DNA of 64,000 bases from CAXBGS01 sp963975425 (GTDB taxonomy: Bacteria; Planctomycetota; Planctomycetia; Pirellulales; Pirellulaceae): NCBI GenBank assembly GCA_963975425.1, contig CAXBGS010000016.1, positions 1 to 64,000 of the forward strand, read 5' to 3'. The notes below the pieces were generated by a model, which had not been told where the DNA came from, searched no databases, and was given only the letters and a program-made list of their open reading frames with translations. Below are positions 1-6,480 of this stretch, piece by piece. A program made the translations under genes and the position numbers. Every line of letters starts with the position of its first letter. The stretch's first letter is position 1.

Positions 1-47
1 CACGCAAATCGAGCGATGTCACCAGACATCCACACACGCCGTGACCC

Positions 48-137
48 GCGTAACGGTAGCGTTATGCGGGCGGGCGCATTTGATCCACCATTGCCAAACG
101 CCAACTCGCCCGCTCCGTCATCAACGCATGGTTATCG
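48..137 (-). other. attC recombination site 1
   Basis: This is an imperfect palindrome with TAAC at 51 and GTTA at 131. The left arm TAACGGTAGCGTTATGCGGG pairs with the right arm, whose complement reads TAACCATGCGTTGATGACGG. The right arm carries three extra unpaired bases (G, G or A, and A) at fixed spacing, the extrahelical bases characteristic of attC. The GC-rich inner stem GCGGGCG/CGCCCGC closes a variable loop. It ends cassette F. Confidence 0.85.
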
Positions 138-558
138 CACCCTGATTGACGTGCGCAACCACGACACGCTGAACGATCGCATCCTACCGCACCGAAGCAC
201 CTGCAGCAAACTCGCAAGCAGTCGCGGGAACGAACCTGTACACATGCGCAACGGGAAGCGAAGTAGAGTCTGGACGCCAGCACAAACGGCATCGGAATGT
301 CGCCTATCGGTCAGCGAGCGACCAAGCGGAATAGCTCGGTGACCCCAATACGCAAACCAACCGCAGATGCCGGCCACAAGCATGAGCAACGGCATGACAC
401 ACCGCAATAGTGGCCATCACCGTACGCGACGCTTCAAAGTCAGCCTGGCTTCGACCACGTCGGTGACACCGAATCGCGAAAACCATCAATGCGTTCGTCG
501 AACGCTCACCGCACCAGGAACGAATCCGGCACGTCAGCGCAACCGCTCATTGCGATAA
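54..558 (-). other. Gene cassette F, no convincing gene
   Basis: This 505-bp cassette is a diverged relative of cassette E (559-1073); similarity runs along most of its length. A 91-codon minus-strand frame (132-407) starts with a hydrophobic stretch and ends in the TAA of the attC box. It has arginine-, cysteine- and serine-rich composition, and the equivalent frame in cassette E is interrupted by a stop and shifted upstream. I therefore treat the cassette as non-coding or decayed. A regulatory RNA or promoter cassette is possible but unsupported. Confidence 0.6.
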
Positions 559-643
559 CGGTTGCGTTATGCGGGCGGCGGGAGTTGATTAACCACTTCA
601 ATCGCGCGACCACCGCCGCTCCGTCATCAACGCATGGTTATCG
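553..643 (-). other. attC recombination site 2
   Basis: TAAC at 556 and GTTA at 637 bound an imperfect palindrome. The inner stem is GCGGCGG/CCGCCGC, and the three extrahelical bases lie at the same places as in the other sites. It differs from sites 3 and 5 by only a few bases in the stem and loop. It ends cassette E. Confidence 0.85.
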
Positions 644-1073
644 CACCCTGATTGGCGACCGCAACCACGACACGCTGAACGATCGCATCGTACCGCACAG
701 AAGCACCTGCAGCAAACTTGCAAGCACTCACGGGACCGAACCTGTACACATGCGCAATGGGAAGCGAAGTCGAGTCTGGACGCCAGCACAAACGGCATCG
801 GAATGTCGTCTGTCGGTCTGCGAGCGACCAAGCGGATCAGAACCTGTCAAAGCGACCGCAAACACGCAATCCAATCGCAGACGCCGGACATCAGCACGAG
901 TAACGGCATGGCACGCCGTAGAAGCGACCACCACCGTTCGCGCCATCTCAAGGATAGCCTGGTCTTCGACCACGTCGGTGACACCGATTCGTGGAAACCA
1001 TCAATGAGTTCGCCTAACGTTCACCGCTACTGGAACGAATCCGGCAAGTCAGCGCAACCACTCATTGCGATAA
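559..1073 (-). other. Gene cassette E, no convincing gene
   Basis: This 515-bp cassette is related to cassette F. It starts with GTTATCGCAATG after attC3, complementary to the GCGATAAC box of its own attC2. Minus-strand frames (for example 728-973, 81 codons) are not conserved in frame with cassette F over their full length and have the composition of non-coding GC-rich DNA. No ribosome-binding site stands before any of them. Confidence 0.6.
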
Positions 1074-1158
1074 CGGTAGCGTTATGCGGGCGGCGGGAGT
1101 TGGCTAACCACTTCAATTGCGCGACCACCGCCGCTCCGTCATCAACGCATTGTTACGC
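1068..1158 (-). other. attC recombination site 3
   Basis: TAAC at 1071 and GTTA at 1152 bound the site. The architecture matches attC5 almost base for base, as expected because cassettes B and D are copies. The outer box GCGTAAC is complementary to the first bases of cassette D (GTTACGC). Confidence 0.87.
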
Positions 1159-1712
1159 ATGTTCATCACGCTGCCGCACCAACCGGACGGCAGGACCTCG
1201 TCAGCATACCAAACCGCATTGCACCGGTGCAAACGTCGTGGCGAATCAAGCGCAACGGTGACACGAAGCCGAAAGGCCGGACGGGTTCGCGATGGCGAGC
1301 ACCACTGAAGGAATGATATCGTCGACATCGCGAAACGGTCCGGCTTTTCGGCCATAGATGCGAAAAACGCACCGCGAAAACATAAAGCACGCAAGCGTCA
1401 GAGACGGCATTCACCGCAGCCTTGGAGATCACGACATTCCAAACCAAACCCAAACAACGCCGCGCGATCACTAAAGCATCCGGTTCGGTAGGTCGTGATC
1501 GGTGCCGGGCATTGGCCGAGCAATTCACACCACAATACGTCACGCGAGATACACACAACCAAACAAGACCAAAGTTCGCTAACCATTAGCGAGGCGTCGC
1601 GAAACGGAAACCAATGCGAATTAGCAAGACGCAAATCATCGACAACCGTGACATCGCTGCACGCAACTCGAACGCTGTCAGCGGACATTAACACACGCAT
1701 TGACCCGCGTAA
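1074..1712 (-). other. Gene cassette D, near-identical copy of cassette B
   Basis: This 639-bp cassette matches cassette B (2712-3350) in length and, apart from a few scattered substitutions, in sequence, including its attC. It contains a minus-strand 130-codon frame (1166-1558) that stops just before the attC. The frame is rich in Arg, Cys and Ser, resembles no family I recognise, and overlaps other equally long frames, so I do not call it a gene. A 23-bp-scale hairpin-like stretch near 1315-1365 (CGGTCCGGCTTTTCGGCC) is the most structured part of the interior. Confidence 0.75.
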
Positions 1713-1797
1713 CGTCAACGATAACCGGGCCGGCGCGGTTGATCTTCCAATTTCGAAACGCGTGTTCGCCGGCTCCGCGTTCATCGTTTTGTTATCT
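1707..1797 (-). other. attC recombination site 4
   Basis: TAAC at 1710 and GTTA at 1791 bound the site. The arms TAACGTCAACGATAACCGGG and TAACAAAACGATGAACGCGG share no detailed sequence with sites 1-3 yet pair with each other and carry the three extra bases (G, G, A) at the same positions. This covariation is strong evidence for a real attC. It lies directly after the stop codon of the zinc-ribbon/HEPN gene. Confidence 0.9.
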
Positions 1798-1799
1798 GC

Positions 1800-2690
1800 C
1801 TATCCGGGACGCTCGATCATCCTGACCAACTCGCCGAGCGCGATCCGCATCGCAATCGCCGCGGTATCCAGTTCTTCCACGGTCAAGACAACTTGGGTAC
1901 CAAGAAGAGCTTTGTCTTCCGGTATCATTTTAACGTAGCGATCGGTGATTTCACCGCCCACATGTATGCACACGTGTCGTTTCTGGAAGACCCGGCGCAA
2001 GGCGAGCAGATCAGCAACGGCTATGTTGGCAAGTATGTCAACACCAGCATGGTTCTTGAAAAACTTGCGAGCATCGAACAATACTTGGAAGTTGCCTTTC
2101 TCCTGACTGACTCGTTTTGCCTTGCGGGTGCAGAAGACTTCAAATGTCGAGACGAGATCACCGTATGCGTGACGGAGTTGGCGGTCTTTGTCGGGTTCTG
2201 CATCGAGCTTGCGTTTTATGTTTACCCAGTTGGCATCGTAAATCTGTAGATTCTCGCAACTACATCCCGGACAGTATCCGAAAATGCCGTAGACCTGAAA
2301 TCGAGTTGAGCAGTCGGCGCATTCGAATTCCGTATCGACTTGCCGCTCGACGTAACGTGGGCGAACGATTTTCTTTCGGGGACGCCGTCCCGGCGTGTAC
2401 TTGATGTTCTTTGACCCACGGAAGGCATTCTTGAACATCTTCTGTACCTCGCCGATCGCATAGTCGCGGGCCTCTTCGATGGCAGCCTCTTTCGCGTACT
2501 TCAATTGTGGCTGAGTGAAGAGATTGTTGCGCGAGAATTTCACGCCGCAGTATGGACAATGGAGATTCTCGCGGTGGTCAGGCACATAGACCTTGAAATA
2601 TTGCTTGCAGCCCGGCGCATCGCATGCGCGGCCGACGAAGCCGTCGGCATCCGTTGGTATTGCGATCTTGAATGTCTTGTATCGCGACAT
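1800..2690 (-). CDS. Cassette-borne double zinc-ribbon protein with HEPN RNase-type motif
   Basis: The 296-residue product has two treble-cysteine zinc ribbons: C23/C28 with C45/C48, and C124/C127 with C140/C143. A basic linker (about 100-115) separates them. The C-terminal half is helical and carries RHVCIH at 238-243, followed by VGGEITDRYV. This matches the R-x4-H signature and the following GG..D..Y pattern of HEPN-like RNases and RNase toxins. HEPN proteins cut RNA and are common in antiphage and toxin systems; here I infer, and do not know, an RNA-cleaving defence or stress role with the ribbons sensing or binding nucleic acid. AGGAGG stands three bases before the ATG, only about nine bases inside the cassette boundary, and the TAG stop abuts attC4. 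It is thus a classic single-gene cassette with its own ribosome-binding site. Confidence 0.75.
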   Translation of the reverse strand: MSRYKTFKIAIPTDADGFVGRACDAPGCKQYFKVYVPDHRENLHCPYCGVKFSRNNLFTQPQLKYAKEAAIEEARDYAIGEVQKMFKNAFRGSKNIKYTPGRRPRKKIVRPRYVERQVDTEFECADCSTRFQVYGIFGYCPGCSCENLQIYDANWVNIKRKLDAEPDKDRQLRHAYGDLVSTFEVFCTRKAKRVSQEKGNFQVLFDARKFFKNHAGVDILANIAVADLLALRRVFQKRHVCIHVGGEITDRYVKMIPEDKALLGTQVVLTVEELDTAAIAMRIALGELVRMIERPG

Positions 2691-2705
2691 GAGCCTCCTG
2701 CTGGC

Positions 2706-2796
2706 AGATAACGGTAGCGTTATGCGGGCGGCGGGAGTTGGTTAACCACTTCAATCGCGTGACCACCGCCGCTCCGTCATCAACGCATTGTTACGC
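2706..2796 (-). other. attC recombination site 5
   Basis: TAAC at 2709 and GTTA at 2790 bound the site, with inner stem GCGGCGG/CCGCCGC. The three extrahelical bases are in the conserved positions. It ends cassette B, and its right-hand neighbour on the minus strand is the zinc-ribbon/HEPN cassette. Confidence 0.88.
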
Positions 2797-3350
2797 ATGT
2801 TCATCACGCTGCCGCACCAACCGGACGGCAGGACCTCGTCAGCATACCAAACCGCATTGCACCGGTGCAAACTTCGTGGCGAATCAAGCGCAACGGTGAC
2901 ACGAAGCCGAAAGGTCGGACGGGTTCGCGATGGCGAGCACCACTGAAGGAATGATATCGTCGACATCGCGAAACGGTCCGGCTTTTCGGCCATAGATGCG
3001 AAAAACGCACCGCGAAAACATAAAGCACGCAAGCGTCAGAGACGGCATTCACCGCAGCCTTGGAGATCACGACATTCCAAACCAAACCCAAACAACGCCG
3101 CGCGATCACTAAAGCATCCGGTTCGGTAGGTCGTGATCGGTGCCGGGCATTGGCCGAGCAATTCACACCACAATACGTCACGCGAGATACACACAACCAA
3201 ACAAGACCAAAGTTCGCTAACCATTAGCGAGGCGTCGCGAAACGGAAACCAATGCGAATTAGCAAGACGCAAATCATCGACAACCGTGACATCGCTGCAC
3301 GCAACTCGAACGCTGTCAGCGGACATTAAAACACGCATTGACCCGCGTAA
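2712..3350 (-). other. Gene cassette B, near-identical copy of cassette D
   Basis: This 639-bp cassette is a second copy of cassette D. Visible differences include acg/act near 2874, gcc/gtc near 2914 and ttaac/ttaaa near 3328. The corresponding 130-codon frame (2804-3196) is open here too, but the copies are too recent for that to argue for coding. It starts with GTTACGC, complementary to the GCGTAAC box of its own attC5. Confidence 0.75.
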
Positions 3351-3435
3351 CGTTTGCCATCACCGGGCACGGAGATTGCGGCTTCCATTTGTAAAAACTT
3401 GCAAGCCGTGCTCCGCGTGCATGGCTTGGTTATCC
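3345..3435 (-). other. attC recombination site 6
   Basis: TAAC at 3348 and GTTA at 3429 bound the site. The arms TAACGTTTGCCATCACCGGG and TAACCAAGCCATGCACGCGG pair with extra bases G, G and A in the same positions as in attC4, although the arm sequences differ. The TAA stop codon of the cassette A gene is the TAA of the attC outer box. Confidence 0.9.
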
Positions 3436-3999
3436 GCCGGTATTGACTTTTACAAGCGTTTTGTTGTCGGTGAAGCTATGAACGACATTCGACTTTGGCC
3501 CCGTCGAGATCAGCAGATCACCCTGGGTCGTCGAATAGACGTTTGCAACGAACGAACCAGTATCCGGCAATAGAGCATTCATGCCGGAATGCCAGCAATG
3601 GCGAAATACGTTGTCAAGTAAGTGTCGTCCCATTTCGTGTGCCGCGTGATCAGTTATCGCAGTACCATCGGGCAAAGGTACGAGCGACGGTTGGTCGTCC
3701 GGATGGAATCGTAACATTGCGGCGCGGAAATCACCCGAAATCGAGTCGTCGGCATGAGGTGACGAGAACGAATAGGTGCCGTGCCCTATAAGCATTGCCC
3801 CTGTCACCCCAGCGCTACAGCGAATCGGCACGAGAGCGATGTCCTTGCCAGTCACGGACAGGCCGTTTGATTCAGCAGAGAAGTCCGCAATAACGTAAAC
3901 GTCGTCCGCCTTGAATGTGATGGGGAAGGATTTGGGCGTTTCTTGCGCCGTGACGATAGCGGACATCGTGACCGCAAGACTGAAGGCGATAAATCGCAT
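3430..3999 (-). CDS. Cassette-borne small secreted protein of unknown function
   Basis: The 189-residue product starts with a typical Sec signal peptide (about residues 1-18, cleaved near VTAQE) and so should be exported. The mature part has no motif I can name with confidence. A conserved-looking stretch, MLRFHPDDQPSLVPL, is followed by HAAHEMGRHLLDNVFRHCW with clustered His and Cys residues that could bind metal. The HEMGRH stretch is not the HExxH protease motif. GGAG stands eight bases before the ATG. The stop codon lies inside the attC6 outer box, so gene and recombination site form one cassette unit. As first cassette in the array it would be best placed for expression from an integron promoter. 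Confidence 0.7.
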   Translation of the reverse strand: MRFIAFSLAVTMSAIVTAQETPKSFPITFKADDVYVIADFSAESNGLSVTGKDIALVPIRCSAGVTGAMLIGHGTYSFSSPHADDSISGDFRAAMLRFHPDDQPSLVPLPDGTAITDHAAHEMGRHLLDNVFRHCWHSGMNALLPDTGSFVANVYSTTQGDLLISTGPKSNVVHSFTDNKTLVKVNTGG

Positions 4000-4037
4000 T
4001 TGAGGTCTCCAGTGAAATGAGGGCCGAGGATTTCAGC

Positions 4038-4100
4038 CGGATAACTTGTTATTATTCCCGGAGCGTTCCGGGAGAAGGGGTTTTCTTGCTGTTATCCCCG
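4038..4100 (-). other. Left boundary of cassette A; possible attI remnant
   Basis: On the minus strand AACAAGTTATCCGGC occurs at 4036-4050. GTTATCC at its end is complementary to the GGATAAC box of attC6, which marks the start of cassette A. No partner arm with attC architecture is found to the right, so this is not a normal attC. It instead resembles the simple attI core layout (ACAAAGTTAGGC in the class 1 site). A second GTTATCC occurs at about 4091-4097, and CCCGGAGCGTTCCGGG forms a small hairpin between them. Identity as attI is an inference. Confidence 0.4.
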
Positions 4101-4463
4101 TTGGGGTGTCTTGGTTTTGATGACTTTAGTGTAACCGTTTTACATTCTACTCGTGTCAGCCGGAGAATGGGTTCGCTTGGTCTCCTTTGTATTGGATAAC
4201 GAATTTGCGTTATCCGTTTTCTTGCTAAGTTTTGTGAAAAATGTTGCTTGACTCTTAGGTGGACATTGTTAGACCGGAGCCGATCGTTACTGGCTTTGAC
4301 GGCCGGGGAGTCGGTTTGGGTTGGCTGGGAGGTTCGCGTTTGTACAGGTCGACGGCGATTGGCATGAGTGGCTCTTTGGGGGAAGAGAACTGACTGGGTT
4401 GGTGGAACGGAGTTTTCTGAAGAAACGGAAGGGATTCGTGATGGTTGGGCTTGTGAGGGGAAG
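4045..4463. other. AT-richer spacer without a gene
   Basis: No coding frame with a credible start is seen here. The stretch is AT-richer than the surroundings and holds a perfect 8-bp inverted repeat GGATAACG/CGTTATCC (4194-4201 and 4208-4215, 6-base spacer) reusing the same heptamer as the cassette boundary. An integrase gene would be expected around here in a complete integron, but none is present. Confidence 0.6.
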
Positions 4464-4636
4464 GCCGCCTAAAGGCGGGACACCAACGAGGCGGGACACA
4501 GCGGTGGAAGATCGTGGAAGAGCCGCCTGAAGGCGGGACACCAACGAGGCGGTGCAGCAGCGGGGGACGGTCGTGGAAGAGCCGCCTGAAGGCGGGACAC
4601 CAGCGAGGCGGTGCACCAGCGGGGCGTGACGGCGGT
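4464..4636. repeat. Three tandem copies of a 58-59 bp repeat
   Basis: Copies start at 4464, 4522 and 4581. Each begins GCCGCCTGAAGGCGGGACAC, whose first part folds as a hairpin (GCCGCCT/AGGCGG). The spurious minus-strand frames through this block translate to repeated VPPSGGSS-like peptides, which are repeat translation and not protein genes. Confidence 0.85.
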
Positions 4637-4828
4637 GGTGGTTTCTCTTGACGGTGGTAGACCGTCAAGGGCTACTTTTCGCTGGTGCCGCGTGCTTTTC
4701 TTTGATTCGCTCAGGTGGGTGCGGGCTACTGAGCTGGAACCGCCGGGGAAGCTTGCACTGGCCTGTGTTTGACTTGAGTGAAACAATCCAGCCATCACAG
4801 ATAACGCGACGAGTCATTCGACGGCGGC
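4633..4828. repeat. 196-bp direct repeat, left copy flanking the IS
   Basis: It matches 6204-6399 over 196 bp with one visible mismatch (tctcttg versus tcccttg). It contains the inverted repeat CTTGACGGT/ACCGTCAAG around a five-base loop. The last three bases coincide with the left end of the insertion sequence. Confidence 0.92.
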
Positions 4829-6201
4829 CTGTAAAGATTTTTGTGTCAGCCAACTTTGGAACGTTACTTGCTTCTTAGGTCGGGCATTCGATCTTCGTAC
4901 ATGATCGCGAAGTGATTGAGGGCTTGCTTCCAGTGATGGATCGGCATCGTCCAACGCTTGGAGGCCTCACCGATCGCCATGTAGATCAACTTCAGCGCTG
5001 ACGATTCGCTGGGGTACTGCTTGCGGTTGCGAGTGAACTTGCGGATCACGCTGTTGACCGATTCGATCGCGTTGGTCGTGTAGATCGCCTTGCGGATCGG
5101 AGGCGGGAAGTCGAACAGCGTGATGATGTCGGTCCACTTCGTACGCCACTGTTTGCTAATCGTCGGGTACTTCTCGTCCCAGGCTTGAGCGAATTGCTCC
5201 AGTGCCGACTCCGCTTCCAACACGGTCGCCGACTGGTAGATTTTCTTGAGATCTTTGGCAACCTGCTTGCTGTCCTCGTGGCTGACGTAACGCAAGGCGG
5301 CACGCACTAAATGAACGATACACAGCTGAACGTTCGTCTTGGGATAAGCCGCACGGATCGCGTCGGGAAAGCCCGAAAGGCCATCGACGCATGCGATGAA
5401 AATGTCACCGAGGCCGCGGTTCTTCAAATCGGTCAGGCAGCTTAGCCAGAACTTGGCGCCTTCGGTCTCGCTGAGCCAAAGGCCCAGCAGCTCTTTCTTT
5501 CCGTCAAGGTTCACGCCCAACGCGACGTAGATCGTATGATGAGACACGCGGCCGTTCTCACCACGAACGTGCACGACGATGCCGTCGAAGTAGACGATCG
5601 GCCAGACCGGATCGATGGGCCTGGTCCGCCAAGCGGTGACTTCGGCATCGAGGTCTTCGGTGATGTCGGAGATCAACGCCGCAGACACCTCGACGCCGTA
5701 CAAGTCTTGCACGATTTCTTGGATGTCGCGTGTGGTCATGCCTTTGGCGTAGAGGGCCAGAATCTTCTCATCGAAACCAGGCACGCGGCGTTGATGTTTC
5801 TCGATGATTTGTGGCTCAAAAGTTCCGTCTCGATCTCGGGGTGTCTCGATGGTCACTTCACCGAGGTCTCCCTGCACGGTCTTCTGGCTGCGGCCGTTAC
5901 GACGGTTGGACGTCCCTTTCTTCGCTTTGACCTTCGATTCTGATGAAGCGTTCTTGGCATCGTCCTTGCGACCAAGATGAACGTCCATCTCGGTATCGAG
6001 CATCCGCTCCAAACCGGACTTCATCATCACTCGCATCAGCGAATTGAGTTCCTCGATGGTGGTCGCTTCGGTAGCGAATTCAGCGGCAAGTTTCTCTGCT
6101 TTGGATTGAAATGAGGCATCCATGCGTCAGACTCCTGATTGTGAAAATGGGCAACAAAATCTAAGCGATGTTGCTAGCTGACACAATCTTTCTTACAGGC
6201 C
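4826..6201 (-). mobile_element. IS256-family insertion sequence, 1376 bp
   Basis: Terminal inverted repeats are at 4826-4850 and 6177-6201, matching at 20 of 25 positions. Both start GGCCTGTAA and share TTGTGTCAGC at the inner end. One transposase gene fills the element, the layout of IS256-type elements. No clear 8-9 bp target duplication is seen next to the ends (ATTCGACGGC on the left, CGCGGTGGTG on the right), so the present context may have arisen by recombination or an old insertion. Confidence 0.9.
4864..6123 (-). CDS. IS256-family (mutator-type) transposase
   Basis: The 419-residue transposase is of usual family length and appears intact. The DDE catalytic triad is visible as D180 (in VYFDGIVVHVR), D247 (in ACVDGLSGFP) and E354 (in TTNAIESVNSVIRKFTR). 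The C-H signature region around QLCIVHLVRAALRYV (266-280) is also present. It should cut and join the ends of the surrounding element. The N-terminal basic segment (about 60-85) is likely the DNA-binding part. The gene lies alone between the terminal inverted repeats, and its start is taken as the ATG at 6123, 54 bases from the right repeat. Confidence 0.95.
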   Translation of the reverse strand: MDASFQSKAEKLAAEFATEATTIEELNSLMRVMMKSGLERMLDTEMDVHLGRKDDAKNASSESKVKAKKGTSNRRNGRSQKTVQGDLGEVTIETPRDRDGTFEPQIIEKHQRRVPGFDEKILALYAKGMTTRDIQEIVQDLYGVEVSAALISDITEDLDAEVTAWRTRPIDPVWPIVYFDGIVVHVRGENGRVSHHTIYVALGVNLDGKKELLGLWLSETEGAKFWLSCLTDLKNRGLGDIFIACVDGLSGFPDAIRAAYPKTNVQLCIVHLVRAALRYVSHEDSKQVAKDLKKIYQSATVLEAESALEQFAQAWDEKYPTISKQWRTKWTDIITLFDFPPPIRKAIYTTNAIESVNSVIRKFTRNRKQYPSESSALKLIYMAIGEASKRWTMPIHHWKQALNHFAIMYEDRMPDLRSK

Positions 6202-6203
6202 CG

Positions 6204-6399
6204 CGGTGGTGGTTTCCCTTGACGGTGGTAGACCGTCAAGGGCTACTTTTCGCTGGTGCCGCGTGCTTTTCTTTGATTCGCTCAGGTGGGTGCGGGCTAC
6301 TGAGCTGGAACCGCCGGGGAAGCTTGCACTGGCCTGTGTTTGACTTGAGTGAAACAATCCAGCCATCACAGATAACGCGACGAGTCATTCGACGGCGGC
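6204..6399. repeat. 196-bp direct repeat, right copy flanking the IS
   Basis: This is the partner of 4633-4828. In this copy the hairpin CCCTTGACGGT/ACCGTCAAGGG is a perfect 11-bp inverted repeat. It lies immediately downstream of the sulfatase gene on the opposite side from the IS. Confidence 0.92.
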
Positions 6400-6480
6400 T
6401 AATGAGCTGCCATCTGCAGAGCTGAATCGATTGTGCCGAAGAGGCCATTGGTTCTCTTCGGGTACATTTGTCGCCGCTTT

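Larger units (their letters stand above)
1..4044 (-). mobile_element. Integron-type gene cassette array (six attC sites, no integrase seen)
   Basis: Six attC-like sites at 48, 553, 1068, 1707, 2706 and 3345 divide this stretch into cassettes of 505, 515, 639, 999, 639 and 694 bp, plus a partial cassette at 1-53. All read on the minus strand, so cassette A (3351-4044) is the first. Each cassette begins just after the G of a G|TTAC or G|TTAT junction. Its first bases are complementary to the outer box at the start of its own attC: GTTATCTGCC with GGCAGATAAC for cassette C, GTTACGC with GCGTAAC for B and D, and GTTATCGC with GCGATAAC for E and F. This is the arrangement expected of circular cassettes inserted by an integron integrase. 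No tyrosine recombinase gene is present in the window, so as seen this is a cluster of attC sites lacking an integrase. The array continues to the left of the window. Confidence 0.85.

Noticed and set aside
1166..1558. 130-codon minus-strand frame in cassette D (and its copy at 2804-3196)
   Set aside because: It is open in both copies, but these are almost identical. Composition is Arg/Cys/Ser-rich, no ribosome-binding site is seen and other frames of similar length overlap it.
3580..3660. Zinc protease motif in the cassette A protein (HEMGRH)
   Set aside because: The spacing is H-E-x3-H, not HExxH, and no third ligand pattern is visible.
4194..4215. Inverted repeat GGATAACG/CGTTATCC as a seventh attC
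   Set aside because: It is only 22 bases long with no inner stem or extrahelical bases; at most a recombination-box relic.
4255..4668. Minus-strand frames translating to repeated VPPSGG-type peptides
   Set aside because: They are translations of the 58-bp tandem repeat with no start signal and no fold.
4816..6211. Target site duplication of the IS256 element
   Set aside because: The ten bases outside each end do not match, and shifting the ends by up to three bases does not give a repeat.
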